Shown here piece by piece: positions 11,613 through 22,621 of a stretch of 64,000 nt of DNA. Location of the stretch: contig JAJEKV010000005.1 in NCBI GenBank assembly GCA_021234155.1, forward strand, positions 188,001-252,000. The letters are read 5' to 3'. Positions within the stretch are counted from its first letter, which is position 1, and each line of letters opens with the position of its first letter. The position numbers were made by a program, and so were the translations under genes. The DNA is from Isoetes taiwanensis (lineage: Eukaryota; Streptophyta; Lycopodiopsida; Isoetales; Isoetaceae). Under the pieces are notes generated by a model. The model did not search any database and was not told the origin of the DNA. It saw only the letters and a program-made list of their open reading frames with translations.

Positions 11613-11620
11613 GACCATCT
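11613..11620. repeat. Target-site duplication, right copy (GACCATCT)
   Basis: Identical to 4380-4387. It belongs to the LINE-A ORF1 reading frame (minus strand AAG-ATG-GTC). Confidence 0.9.
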
Positions 11621-12840
11621 TATCTACTGCGTCTTCACTATGGAATAAGATGAGGAAAAAGTTGGCTCCTCGTGCCTTTAGAGATTCATGCTGAGGCAAA
11701 CCTAACATTTTCAAGTGAGTTGACAGCCACAATTCTAGTTTACGAAAGTCCAGGAATCCTCCTGTAAAGAATCCAATAACTGATCGTGATACCAAATTCT
11801 CCACCACTTTTACATGCATTGCATGATCTATCTCTGCTATTGGAAAGTTAGCCTCCTCATCTACTTCCATGTTTCCAACACTTTCAGTTCCGTTTTTTTC
11901 ATACTGGCCTTTATTTAATTTGCCCAGATCTTGGGCAAAACCTGCTTCTACTGTTTTAAGTGATGCAACTACTCTGAAACTCCTGGCTGTCTCAGTTGGC
12001 ACATTGTTCTTTATCCACTCTGAAAATCTAGGCTTGTTGATCCTTGCTATGGTGTCATTGTTTTTCCAAGCCTCCCTTGCATTACTCCTTGCACCGCCAC
12101 TAACTGAGTCAAGATTTGCAGTGTTGTTATGCCCTTCTTCAGTTGAAGTTTTTGTAGTATCAGTAGTTTGTGGAGTTTTTAGCCTCCGGCTTTGACGAGA
12201 TATCCCCCTTCGCGGAAGCTCTCGCTTCCATTTTCTTCCATTATAGCGCCTACCAATCCCCGCGGATTTGTGCTTTGTCTCGCTAATTTTTATTTGCATC
12301 TAATTCTTTTTCGTTTATTTCGATTTCTGCTTCTTCCATCGGAGAAGCTTCCATGGATGAATCTGATCTGCTGCACTGTGTGAATTTTTCCTGCCCACCT
12401 GCACTATCTCCTGTCCCTGCCCCTATCATTGTAGTTTTCAATTTTCGGATAGCACTGATGGCGCTCACACTTGCCTTAGATGCCAGATCTTCCCCTGCTA
12501 ATGCCTTACCTACTCCATTGCCCTTTGGGGAATGATTTATACTATGTGGAGCAGAGGCGGCTGCAAATGAGCCTGGATTCTTATCTGACGAAATGGAGGG
12601 ATGGTTTACCTTATGCAGGGCAAAAGCCCCAATTTTGGGTCGAATCGCTGGGAACCCCATCTACGGGGACGATTTGGTGACCTCCTAAGTCCACGGATGG
12701 TCGATGTCCGTACCTGCTCCGGGCGCTATAGGGCAATTTGGGGGGCCATGGGGCCCCGTTGTGTATACCTGGGTCGGACCCAAGCCGACTTCCGACAGCC
12801 GCCACCGCTTCTGCTGCGTCCTCGTTCATGCCTACAAGTG
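11613..12840 (-). pseudogene. LINE-A ORF1, N-terminal part (DUF4283-like), with LINE 5' end
   Basis: Minus-strand L1 ORF1. A start region near 12829 (MNEDAAEAVAAVGSRL) runs in one frame and shifts near 12640 to another (MGFPAIRPKIGAFALHKVN). The segment 11613-12299 carries the DUF4283-like block VIGFFTGGFLDFRKLELWLS and ends FFLILFHSEDAVDKMV at the transposon junction. The next residues, ARAADTFMGGY, are found at 4387 downward in the same frame. This proves that 4388-11612 is an insertion into one ORF1. At least two frameshifts are present upstream. The element's 5' boundary is near 12840, just downstream of a short transposon relative. Confidence 0.82.
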
Positions 12841-12943
12841 ATTTTATAAATGTATTGATGTGAGTAATGTAAAAGTTTTATTATATGAAGTTAATCATTG
12901 TATCAAAGTTTGTGATGGCGATTTGGTCGATGAAACACAATTT

Positions 12944-13170
12944 CCCTGGGGGTGCACTTATACATAAGGGGGGTATGGCATCTGCGTTCGGAGGGTAGCA
13001 AAAATCCCCCCTTGTATACACAATTTTGACCCCTCTGTGTATAGATATTGCTCCAAATCAGTGCCTAAAAACGCCCCTAACCCCAAAATATACGTATGCA
13101 AATGGTCCAAAGAACACCCCTCCGTTGAACTCTCATGGATTATACGCTGATCAAAGGTGAATCCCCCGAG
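12944..13170. mobile_element. Short (227-bp) non-autonomous relative of the 7.2-kb transposon, copy A
   Basis: Starts CCCTGGGGGTGCAC and ends GGTGAATCCCCCGAG, flanked on both sides by CACAATTT (12936-12943 and 13171-13178), an exact 8-bp duplication. Internally it contains ATACATAAGGGGGGTATGGC and CCCCCCTTGTATAC, shared with copy B and, inverted, with 11500-11612 of the large element. There is no coding capacity. Confidence 0.88.
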
Positions 13171-13178
13171 CACAATTT

Positions 13179-14440
13179 GACCTCTTGGCTTCTTATGGGC
13201 TATAGCAAGTATGCAGAACTTGAATTCCAAATGCAACCCTACTACCCGTATATTTTTAGGAGAAAATTGCTCCTTGACCCTGTGTCTCGTGGGGATTCAG
13301 GAACAGCTTCTAGATTAGATACCAACACAACTGCACATTTTTTTACATATATCATGCATACTTTTACCGTGTAAAGGGTGGGTGCTCACCGGCTCAATCG
13401 GCCGCGTTATCTTCTGGTGCATTTTCTGATGCCGCGAGATAGGCTACATGTATTGCAGCATGGGAACCACCTCAAGAGGATCTCTACTCAGTTCAGTTGA
13501 CTCGACGACGGGATGAGCTGTGCAAGGTTTGGGAGGCCAGGCTCCAAAGAAAATGGGCAGTATATTGGGGAGGCTCATCGCTTATTCTTGACCAGTGGCC
13601 TTCAAATCCCTGCCTGGGGCACTTTTATTGCAACCCCATGTCTAGGGGGTCTTGTTTGTTCTTTTGGGTTCTATTTGGGCTTATGCCCTTTACTTGTCCA
13701 ATCATGAGTTCAAGTTGAAAAGAAGAACGGCTTCTTCCAAGCCGGCTTCTTCTACCAGTGAGATAAACATCCATGGGCCATCCACAGATGTCAACTACCT
13801 CTCTTGTTAGCACATGTTACTAATTTCAGCAGTTGCCAGGGACTAACATTGAAGTGGATTGACATTGACCTATGCACAAATATTTCACACATGGCTAGGG
13901 CTTTGACATGCGTATGTAAGGAACTAGACGCATTAATTCTACTCTCTCCAAGAAACAGGCGGCACAGAACAAATGTATTATCTAGATATATGAAAACTAA
14001 AGTCGAACTATGAGACACAATTACAAGTCGAATACCTTAAAATTTAGATTTTGAATCTAAATATTTGATCCATCATGGTTGGGTGTTCCTCACCCGGGTC
14101 CAAAACCCACTAGATATCGTTGGGTGGGTCAGTGCAAATCTAATTATGGCGTCAATAAAATATAGTCTTAATACGAATACCTACGTAAGATTGAAAGCTT
14201 ATGAAGGCATAAATTGCTAGCTCGCTTTTGTTCGTTCAATAAAAATCATTACTCAAATACATTATTAAAGTTTATGTTAAGACAAGGTAGGTAGCAAGTA
14301 GAGATTGAAGAGCAAGTAAGATAAGATAAGATAAGATGAATTTACATAGAGAACTTGAAGTTGACTTCTATTTTATAGCCACAAAATTGCCCAGAGCAAT
14401 GGCGGCTCTAGAGGATCTGCCCACCACAACTTTGCCGCCA
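13179..14440. other. No gene recognised
   Basis: Contains short open frames (13497-13718, 13513-13707, 13804-14013) without known motifs and a small GATAA microsatellite at about 14318-14338. Nothing supports a gene. Confidence 0.5.
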
Positions 14441-14603
14441 ATGCATGGGCCTTTCCGGAGATTATGGAAAGCCACAATTCGGCGGCCAGCATGGATATGA
14501 CGGCCGAAATGGACCCCCTAGAGTGGACATTGGCCCAGTGTATAAATGTGTTTGGGTTTGGAGGGCTAGGGGCAAGGAAAATAAGAAAGCAATGGAGGAG
14601 TGC

Positions 14604-16145
14604 AATAACACAATAAGAAGGCCTCAGGGGCACATAAATCCAATGCTTCTATTGTGCCAACGTTTACTTTTGGATTTTGCATTACATTTGTAAACAGCAG
14701 CATAAACCATACTAGGTTGCTAGAGAGCCGAGGATCTGCCCTAGAATTAGAGCAGCAGAAGGGCGTCAGATTTGTGGGTCTGCCCGATGGCCTCGATTGC
14801 CTTTCTCCAGGTATGGACGGACTTAGAGAAGCCATAGCTTCTTCTGGTAGCATGCAAGCTCCTTTTCAGCAGCTTATTCAGAAGCTAATCCTTGAAGGTT
14901 CTCAAATTAATTGCATTTTGTCTGATACATTTGTAAGCTGGACCCAAGATGTTGCGAAAACATTTCACATCCCTTATGCAGCTTATTCTACCACATGTGT
15001 TGCCAATGATTTGCTTGTTTCTTTCCTGCCTCGGCTTATGGAAGAGGGATACGTTCCTTTGAACCCTAAAGGTATTTTTTTTTTCCTTTCTTTTGAGTTC
15101 AGATGTGTTGGCCCATTCCTATAACAAATTTTGACAGTGTTCCCTTTTTCTTTTTTGGCTTTCTGCAGCTAGTTATATGGATCAAGATCATCGCATATCT
15201 TTTGTGCCTGGAATGCCCCCTTTCCATCCCCTGGAGCTTCCTTTTGCCTGTAGAATGAAACACCGCATAAATTCACATCTCTCCAAAACATATACTCAGT
15301 TACATGAGGCAGATTTTATTCTGGTCAACTCCATTTCTGAGCTTGAAGATGATGCAGTTCAAGCGATGAGAAATATTGCAGGCAACTACATGCCAATTGG
15401 CCCAGTTCTGCCTATAGTTTACACAGACTCCAAACCCAGGCCCTTGTCCTCTGCACAAACCAAGTGTCTAGAATGGCTGGACACACAGGAACCAAATTCT
15501 GTACTGTATGTTTCATTTGGCTCCATAGCCTGCCTTTCAAAGCTGCAAATTGAGGAGCTTTTGCTGGGATTAAAGTCAGCAAAACAGCCATTCTTGCTGG
15601 TGATGAGGGATTCTTTAGTGTTTGGTCTCAGTGGTGATTTTTATGCAGATTTTTTGGATGCAACTAAAGATTTTAGTTATATAACATCTTGGGCTCCTCA
15701 GATGGAGGTTCTAGGGCACTCTGCTGTAGGAGGATTTTTGAGCCATTGTGGATGGAATTCTACATTGGAAAGCATATATAATGGAGTTCCAGTGCTGGGC
15801 TGGCCTTGCATGGCAGAGCAGAATCTGAATTGTATGTTACTTGTGAAGCAATGGAAGGTTGCATTAGGATTGCAGGGAAGGGCTGATGGAATTATAGACC
15901 AAAGAGAAGTGGAATATAAAATTAGAAGACTCATGCAAAATGAAGAAGGTGGGCAAGTTAGAAGGAGAATGCTGGAATTAAGAGACAAGATGAGAGAGGC
16001 AGTGAAAGAAAAAGGGTCTTCTAGGTGTAATCTAGAGTCCTTTGCCATGGCAGTGAAGAAAAATGCAGAGAAAAAATGTTCGAGGGAGACACAGTTGAAT
16101 ACTTCAAGTAGTGCCTGCATCCCTATTGCTGTTTCTGCAAGTTAA
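14604..16145 (+). pseudogene. Family 1 UDP-glycosyltransferase gene, one intron, damaged N-terminus
   Basis: UGTs transfer sugar from UDP-glucose to small metabolites in the cytosol. Exon 1 ends at 15071 (GYVPLNPK) and the intron is 15072-15168 (GT...TTTCTGCAG). Exon 2 (15169-16145) is open to a TAA. It has the complete PSPG sugar-donor box, WAPQMEVLGHSAVGGFLSHC through LGWPCMAEQ, ending in the Gln usual for UDP-glucose enzymes. The N-terminus is abnormal: it reads MEECNNTIRRPQGHINPM, missing the HVV.VPYPA-type strand that normally precedes QGH, although the catalytic His position is kept. A frameshift lies near 14660-14670 between LLLCQRL and GFCITFVNSSINHTRLLES. The remaining frame is long and clean, so damage may be recent or may be a sequencing error. 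The subfamily is not determined; UGT86-like is possible. Confidence 0.85.
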
Positions 16146-16800
16146 TTTGTAAATATTTCAACTGATTGACGTCCCAATACAGAAAACAAACAAACTGCCA
16201 TTTGCTGTGGTTGACCTTGCTACATGTGCCGTCAGTTGCATAAGATAAAAATATCCTTCTGATTGGAACGTTTACTTCTAGATAGTACTAGCTTAATCAT
16301 AGATAGTCCATAGCATGCCTCTAATCTTGATTGGTCTCCGTGTACAATAAAAGCCAAGCCTAGCCTAGCCTAGCCTATTCTATTCTATTAGTCAGCACAG
16401 TTTCACTTTTATTTATACTCACTCAATTTTTAAAATCCTTTAATTTGTTGCATTTAACAATTCTTTCTAGGGTAATTTACCAAAATACCTTAATTGTTGA
16501 CCAACGATGTTGACATACATTAGGTATCCTTTAAGATTTTGGTGGCAGGTACAATATCATAGTTGGGATTTTGGGAAAATTTATAAAATGCCCCTACATT
16601 TTTGCATGTTCGTCAAAATGGCCTTGTATTTTTTGTATTATCAAGATGTCCCTACCTGCCCCCCAAGTGGAGGAAAAGCCATTTCTTGGATTTCTCTCTC
16701 TAAAAAGCTGGTAATGATATTTTGGGATAGTTTACTCCCCCACCCCCCCCCCCTCCAAATTGCGGATAGGTCGATCCCACTTTCTTCCCCAAACCCTATA
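16146..16800. other. Downstream region of the UGT gene, low complexity
   Basis: Contains a CCTAG-type pentamer repeat (16355-16375), followed by TATTC repeats to about 16388, and a C-run around 16741-16753. No gene is seen. Some of it may be UGT 3' UTR; AATAAAAGC at about 16347 could be a polyadenylation signal. Confidence 0.4.
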
Positions 16801-16813
16801 GACATGCACGCAG

Positions 16814-17277
16814 ATGGGGAAGACCATATACTTCTACAACCCAACCTCTAGCGGGTCCAACAAGGCAGCCAAACATATATTAGAGGCTACCATAGATTCT
16901 ATCCCGATTCTGCATGATAGACACTCAGGTAAGGCTGGCATGTCTACCCTGAAAGGAAGTAAAGGAAAAGACGCATGCAAGACTAGACACCATGTTTGAA
17001 GACATGGAACGTTTTGAGCAGCAGATTAGGGAGAATATAGCATAGCTCCACACAGGGGATGCAGAAATGGTCGTCGAGATCCAATGAGATGTTCAAACAA
17101 CTTGTACAGAAAGTCAAATAAAGCAGCATCTCGAAGTCCTTCAGGACATGATCAACACTCTAGAAAGGGTAAACTCTGCCAAGGGCACTCACATAACCTC
17201 GAAGCTTCAGAGGTTGGAGGAAAGTTCCTCCAATGGGGGTCATGATAGGCTGGTGCAAGCCTTAATGGCTTTTAAGT
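16814..17277 (+). pseudogene. Decayed coiled-coil coding segment, unrecognised
   Basis: One frame gives MGKTIYFYNPTSSGSNKAAK at the start. After a stop and shifts, protein-like Glu/Gln/Leu-rich text continues (MERFEQQIRENIA, TESQIKQHLEVLQDMINTLE, SKLQRLEESSSNGG). The heptad-like spacing suggests a coiled coil such as those near the end of retroelement Gag proteins, but no zinc knuckle or protease is seen. At least two stops interrupt it. Confidence 0.3.
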
Positions 17278-17834
17278 AATTGTCCGTAAGGTTCTAGATG
17301 CCAATGTTATGTACCATATTCAAATGACTGATTTGCTCTGTTATTTATTCATTTACCTTGTTAGTAGACACATGTACATCCATATTCTTTCCATTTGTTT
17401 ATGTAGAGAGGCTTTCAATTAGATATTATCTTGCTGAATCCAGGATATAGGACGTCCAATAACAGATGAACGAACTATAATTGAATCTGCAAGTGTTGTA
17501 TACATGAATAGGTTAAAAATGGTATGCTCTTACCATTTCTATAACTTCTGATCTTACATATTGGAAAGATGGTAATGAATCAAAACCAACAGTTGCGAGC
17601 GAAGCACATAAGTATCATGCATAGAACCATGCTTGTATAAGAATATCTAGACAAATGCATGTGACAAATGTATAGGTGAACAAGGACCCCTGACTCCATT
17701 GGATCGGGTATCCTTAGATCATTTACGGTTTGTTTGCAAAGATTGTCATGAAGTTGCGTTGTTACTTAGATTAAGCTTTAGCGTGTCCCATATGTGAAGA
17801 ATCTCAGAATTTTTGAAGATGAAATGAAGACCAG

Positions 17835-17950
17835 ATATGTAGCACAATAACAGGGGGTTACTTTTAGATTTTTATACGCTTTTTCACATGGTTTTTCTAT
17901 GATTTCATTGTTGTATTCGTTGAGGTGTACTAAATAGTATTTCTAGAGTG
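17835..17950 (-). repeat. R125 interspersed repeat, copy 2
   Basis: Reverse complement of the 10316 module, ending CTAAATAGTATTTCTAGAGTG on the plus strand. It retains the ACAGGGGGTTA and TTTTTCACATGGTTTTTCTA blocks. Confidence 0.7.
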
Positions 17951-18033
17951 CACCATTTATGGGCCGTTGATTCTTCGTTGGTGGGAACAATCCGAGGGTT
18001 GTCTTTCTCTGCATGTGTTTGTGCATGAACACT

Positions 18034-18172
18034 GCGCATGTGTATGCATGTGCATGTGCACATGCATGTGCATGTGTGTGCATGTGCATGTGTATTGTGC
18101 ATGTGCAAGTGCAAGTGCAAGTGCATGTGCATGTGTGCATGTATGTGCATGTGTGCATATGCATGTGTACTT
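18034..18172. repeat. CATGTG-type alternating purine-pyrimidine tract
   Basis: About 135 bp made of GTGCATGT units with a short run of GTGCAA units in the middle (18107-18127). Outside that run almost every step alternates purine and pyrimidine. Open frames on both strands here (His/Met/Cys-rich) are artefacts of the repeat. Confidence 0.9.
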
Positions 18173-18692
18173 GCCCTCTTGGATTCTTATTGCCGGAGTG
18201 GATTTTACTACCACGAGATGGATTTTTTGCTCACACTTACAAAGGTATTTGTTTTTAATGTATCTTCAGTTAGCATAATGTTTTTTTTTTTTACAAGGTA
18301 TTGGTTTCTGATTCTACAATGTAGTAGTCCAAAAAACCCCTTTTTTGTTTCCTTCCTAAGATTTGTCGCAGATTCAAGTTTAGGCCCTCTGTTTGCTTCC
18401 AACTCTTGGATATTCCCCGTGCCGGATTGTTCATAGTAGCCACCTTTAGCTTCAATCAACAAATGGATTCTTATGCACACAACAAAGCGGATTATTCCAT
18501 GCCCTTTTCCATGTCAACGTAGATCACCAAACAAAGGGCTACAAGAATGCATTTATATTGTAGGTTTGGAACTTTAATCAAACCGTAAGGTGAATCATGC
18601 ATTACCTTTCTAGAGATGGAGCATCCAAAATCATATGGATTGATAAACAATGGTGTCATTGTGAAAGAGAAATAGTTGTAGCGGAAGTAACA

Positions 18693-18722
18693 ATATGTAG
18701 CATAATAACAGGGGGTTTTCTT
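18693..18722 (-). repeat. R125 fragment
   Basis: ATATGTAGCATAATAACAGG followed by GGGTTTTC matches only the terminal 30 bp of the R125 module. Confidence 0.5.
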
Positions 18723-18911
18723 TGTGTTGCAAACTTTATGACTTCCAGAATAAGGGATCAATCTGCTCTATCTTTATGGTAAATTTTACTTATGTTCTAT
18801 TTGTTTTATTGTGATCAAATTCAAAAGCTACAGGTGATGAAAGCCTCAAATGAATTCTAGTTTTTTTCTGGTTTGAATTCTAAAGTTTTTGTCACACCGG
18901 GGGGGGACGTC

Positions 18912-19471
18912 CCTAAGGCCCCGAAGGGGCCAAAATTTTTTTTTTGCAACACAAACCATTAACATCCAACATATAAAAATTAAATCCCCCAACACATAAC
19001 AACCAACACATAACAACCAACACATAACAACCATTGACATTAACAATCAACACATAACTACCATTGACATTAATTAACACAACCATTGGGTCCAACACAT
19101 TTAAATTAAAATCCCCCTTAAACCCCCTTTGGTTTAGGTGCATATTCGAGGGGGTGACGAGGGGCGAGAGCCTTAATTGTATTTTGCACGTACGAAATCA
19201 ACACCATATAGTATTCTGCTTGAAATCTTATAGTATTTTGCGAATCTTGTTATACAGTATAGCAAATTTTGTACTTGCATACCCCACAAACGAGGAACTT
19301 TATGTACGGTATAGATTAAGGAATAAGGGGCGAATATACCTATCCAACAGCTCTCGTTGCCCGGAGTCACCCCCCGTGTGAATATGCACCTAAACCAAAG
19401 GGGGTTTAAGGGGGATTTTAATTTAAATGTGTTGGACCCAATGGTTGTGTTAATTAATGTCAATGGTAGTT
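18912..19471. mobile_element. Foldback/MITE-like element, copy 2
   Basis: The left arm starts CCTAAGGCCCCGAAGGGGCC and the arms contain CCCCCTTAAACCCCCTTTGG and its complement. The centre has CATACCCCACAAACGAGG and TATGTACGGTATAGATTAAG. The right arm stops at about 19471 without the GC-rich tip, so it is truncated. The left arm has a local expansion of ACACATAACAACCA units. Confidence 0.8.
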
Positions 19472-19879
19472 GCATGAGCATAAAGACTTTACAAGAGCAT
19501 GTCCCTCTTTAATTTCTCTCACCCGTTTCAATTTAATATATATTATTCAAGCAAATGCGATATACAAAGACACAAAGGTGACGTATCCCTTATTACATAG
19601 ATGGATCCCACGGGGCTCCCACTTATCTGGTTCAATCTGTAGGTTATGTGATCTTATACGAATTGATGCAATAGCTATAATTTTTTTCTAGACAAAGGAG
19701 CAAGCAAATAAGCTATCCAGATATATGTGGGGTTATCCAGACGCAAAAGTGGGGTTATATGTGTTTGATAATGACCAGTTTTAACTTGGGCCAAGGCATG
19801 TGCATCCCATATCTTTTGAAGAAAAGACCATCTAGATTCTAGATACTATTATAAAGACTTAGTGCCAAAACTTGCAAGC

Positions 19880-20110
19880 CATTTAGATTGTTTCAAGTCT
19901 CCCTATGGCAGTCTTAGGAAGGATGAAAGATAAAGATAAAGATAGATTTTTATCGTCCGCGAAAACCCACAGGGTTATGGGACCCATACAAGAAAAGAAG
20001 CCCACACAGCCGGAGCAAAAAAGGCAAAAACCCAAACAAAACCCAAGGATAAAGCCACAAAGAAAATAAAGGGCCAAGGCCCAAAGAAAACATGAGGGCA
20101 AAAAACCCCA
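19880..20110 (-). mobile_element. Probable LINE 3' end with hexamer tail
   Basis: On the minus strand a T-rich, GC-poor 3' UTR-like sequence runs into GGGTCCCATAACCCTGTGGG, then CGCGGACGATAAAAATC and a TTTATC repeat (about 19920-19943). This layout resembles plant L1 elements that end in short repeats instead of poly(A). The assignment rests on resemblance only. Confidence 0.35.
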
Positions 20111-20276
20111 GTATAAACAGGATGAACATGCTTATGGATGCTCATGGAGCAAACAGAAATTGTAAAATATACAAAGTATAAAATCATGTATAGTTTGCCA
20201 TATTATGATGATAGGATGTGCATTCCTCAAGGTTAAAAGTTGAAGGATCAAGTTCTTCATAATATACACAATGCAC

Positions 20277-20515
20277 CTCGGGGGATGCACTTATACATAA
20301 GGGGGATATGGCATCTGCATTCGAAGGGTAGTAGAAAACCCCCCTTGTATACGCATTTTCAAAAGGCAATTTGTCCCCTATGTGTATATTTTTTGCACTA
20401 GATCAATGCTTAAAAACACCCCTAACCCCTATGTATACATATGCAAATGGTCTAAAAAACATCCCTCCATTGAACTCTCATGGAATATATGCAAATCAAA
20501 GATGAATCCCCCGGG
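20277..20515. mobile_element. Short (239-bp) non-autonomous relative of the 7.2-kb transposon, copy B
   Basis: Starts CTCGGGGGATGCAC and ends GATGAATCCCCCGGG. It is flanked on both sides by CAATGCAC (20269-20276 and 20516-20523). It is collinear with copy A over its whole length, including TATACATAAGGGGGATATGG and TTGAACTCTCATGGA. No open frame of note. Confidence 0.88.
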
Positions 20516-20879
20516 CAATGCACCTATTGTATGACACTTTAAATATACCAAGATGTATGCCACTATCAAAAGTAGATCCTTCTGGCCCGATATATAAAAG
20601 GATATTGCGAAGTATATAGAAAGTTGCATCACTTACCAATGCGTAATCAGAATAATATAAGATTTCAGACACGACAGTCCTATTAGAAGTCCCCATTCAT
20701 AAGTGGTAGATCATCTGTATGTATCCCCCTCTTAGTCATCATTAATTCACTCGCTAACATGACACATTTCTTTTCGTTTAAATCCAATATCACGTCATTG
20801 AAGACTACAGAATTGAAAGATATGCTTAGAATGTACGTCTAGGATAAACAAGAGAAGTGGGAAGATTACTTAGATCTAG

Positions 20880-21960
20880 TACAGTTCTGATACAACAATG
20901 TAAAACACTCTAGTATTAGGAGACAAACAAGCAAATGTTCGTACAGGAGATGGCAATCCTCTATGGTTGCAGGAGCACATAGAGGTTGATGCCTTAGGAT
21001 GTATATGATGTTAACTACATGGACATATTCTCAACTATGCATGGAATTGAATGGTATGAATGCGGTTGATTATTTGTTAGGCAGTTTAGAAAGTATGCAT
21101 TTTGTGACAAAATTTCAAGTATAACATGCAGATTCTGATCATGTCTAGCTTGTGCTTCAATTGAAACTACCAACTCTACGTGCTTGCAAGAGAGGTATGC
21201 CTCCTTCTAAACTTTGCACATCATATCGTTTTACAGACGACTCTGAAGAGACCTTAAATGCTGCTATTGAGGATTGCAAATGCTACATTTTGGATATATG
21301 AAAGTGCTCTAAGATGAATTACAAATCAAAAGATGGTATGATGCAAAATGTGTAGCGGCTAAGCACGATCTCCTTATTGCCTCTGATAAGCTTATGACTA
21401 AGAAAGCCTATAAAATATTAAGAAAGCCTATAATAAGTAAAATGGAGGTTTGGCTTAGGGAACATCATAATAAAACGATTGCTCCCATAGAAACAGATCC
21501 GAAAAGGTTTTGGAGAAAATTAAAATCCCATGTGGATATTGGAGGCTTTTCCCAACCAGAATTGGCACAATGGGTAGTCGAGCTCTATATTGTTATAAAT
21601 TGCAAGCCAATGACATATATGGGTGAATGCAGCAGTACAGTGTTTGATCTTTCAGATGTTAAAAATGCGTTGAAAAGGATAGAGGATGCAAATTAGCTGA
21701 TATGAATAGGTTCACTACCCAGCTACTTAAATGAGAAGGTAATGCCCTATGTGAAAAGCTCGTAGAAGTTTGTACCCATATACTCTTGAATGGATGTTTT
21801 CAGTCACTAATGTGTTTGCAAAGTTATTTGCTTCTATAATTGAGAAAAAGATTGCAGAATGGAGAGATAAAAATGAGATAAGAGCTTATGGACAAGCAGG
21901 ATTTTGTTAACAATAGATCATTTGGTCACACTGTGTGTGATTGCCAAAGGAACAAAAGGA
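20880..21960 (+). pseudogene. Fragment of a second type of LINE ORF2 (endonuclease end to start of RT)
   Basis: Plus-strand frames give, in order, an endonuclease-like tail (NAVDYLLGSLESMHFVTKFQ), a linker with the usual DPKRFWRKLK (21394-21696 frame) and an RT start (NVFAKLFASIIEKKIAEW, then NEIRAYGQAGF). It breaks up after GQAGF. GQAGF at this place is typical of jockey/CR1-like rather than L1-type RTs, so this is a different LINE lineage from LINE-A and LINE-B. Several stops and frameshifts; RT catalytic motif not present. Confidence 0.6.
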
Positions 21961-22600
21961 CAGGGAAATAAAATGAATGACATTTTAATATCAGCAAATT
22001 CAAAATCATGGTGTTGGGTGCACGTGTAAAACTCGTTTACTACTGGATAGATTCCACTTGAAAACATGCCCAATTATAGTATCTAAGGATTGAAATACCT
22101 GATATTTATAATTGGAATATACCTACTGAATAGTGCACAAGAATTGGAAGCTTAGAAGATTATTATATGTGATTCAAGTTAAGACAGTTGTGCAATAGGA
22201 TGTCAAGCTTGAATACCAGGTTTAACAAATAAAACAAGGTGCTGCGCACGAAGGGTTGCCCTCCATGGCCGGAGGGTGAAGTGGCTTAAATTATAGTTCA
22301 AAGTCATATTTTGACAATCAATTCAAAACCATAACCCCGAACATTTAGAAACGAAATTCTCTGTAGCCAACGAACTACCTTTATCTTCCAAAATGCAGCT
22401 AAAGAGTTTAGCAACCTGTGAAATAAAGAACACACGAATTTCAGAACTATAAAATATACGGGGCTATTTGGGAAAATATTTAAAATTTAAGGGCATTTTG
22501 GGAATTTTAAAAATACGAAGGCTTTTTGGGAATTAAGTCAAGGAAGGGAGCCCCTAAGGAATCGGTGCAACCTGCATAAGGCAACACTTGTTAAACACAT
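21961..22600. other. No gene recognised
   Basis: AT-rich spacer between the LINE fragment and the sulfate transporter exons. It contains GGGAAAATATTTAAAATTTA-type imperfect repeats at 22460-22530 and may include the transporter 3' UTR on the minus strand. Confidence 0.4.
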
Positions 22601-22621
22601 TATACTTCCAAACAATCTTGT

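Noticed and set aside
15698-16120. 140-codon open frame antisense to UGT exon 2
   Set aside because: Shadow of the strongly supported sense exon; no own features.
17905-18436. His/Cys/Met-rich open frames on both strands
   Set aside because: Products of the CATGTG repeat tract.
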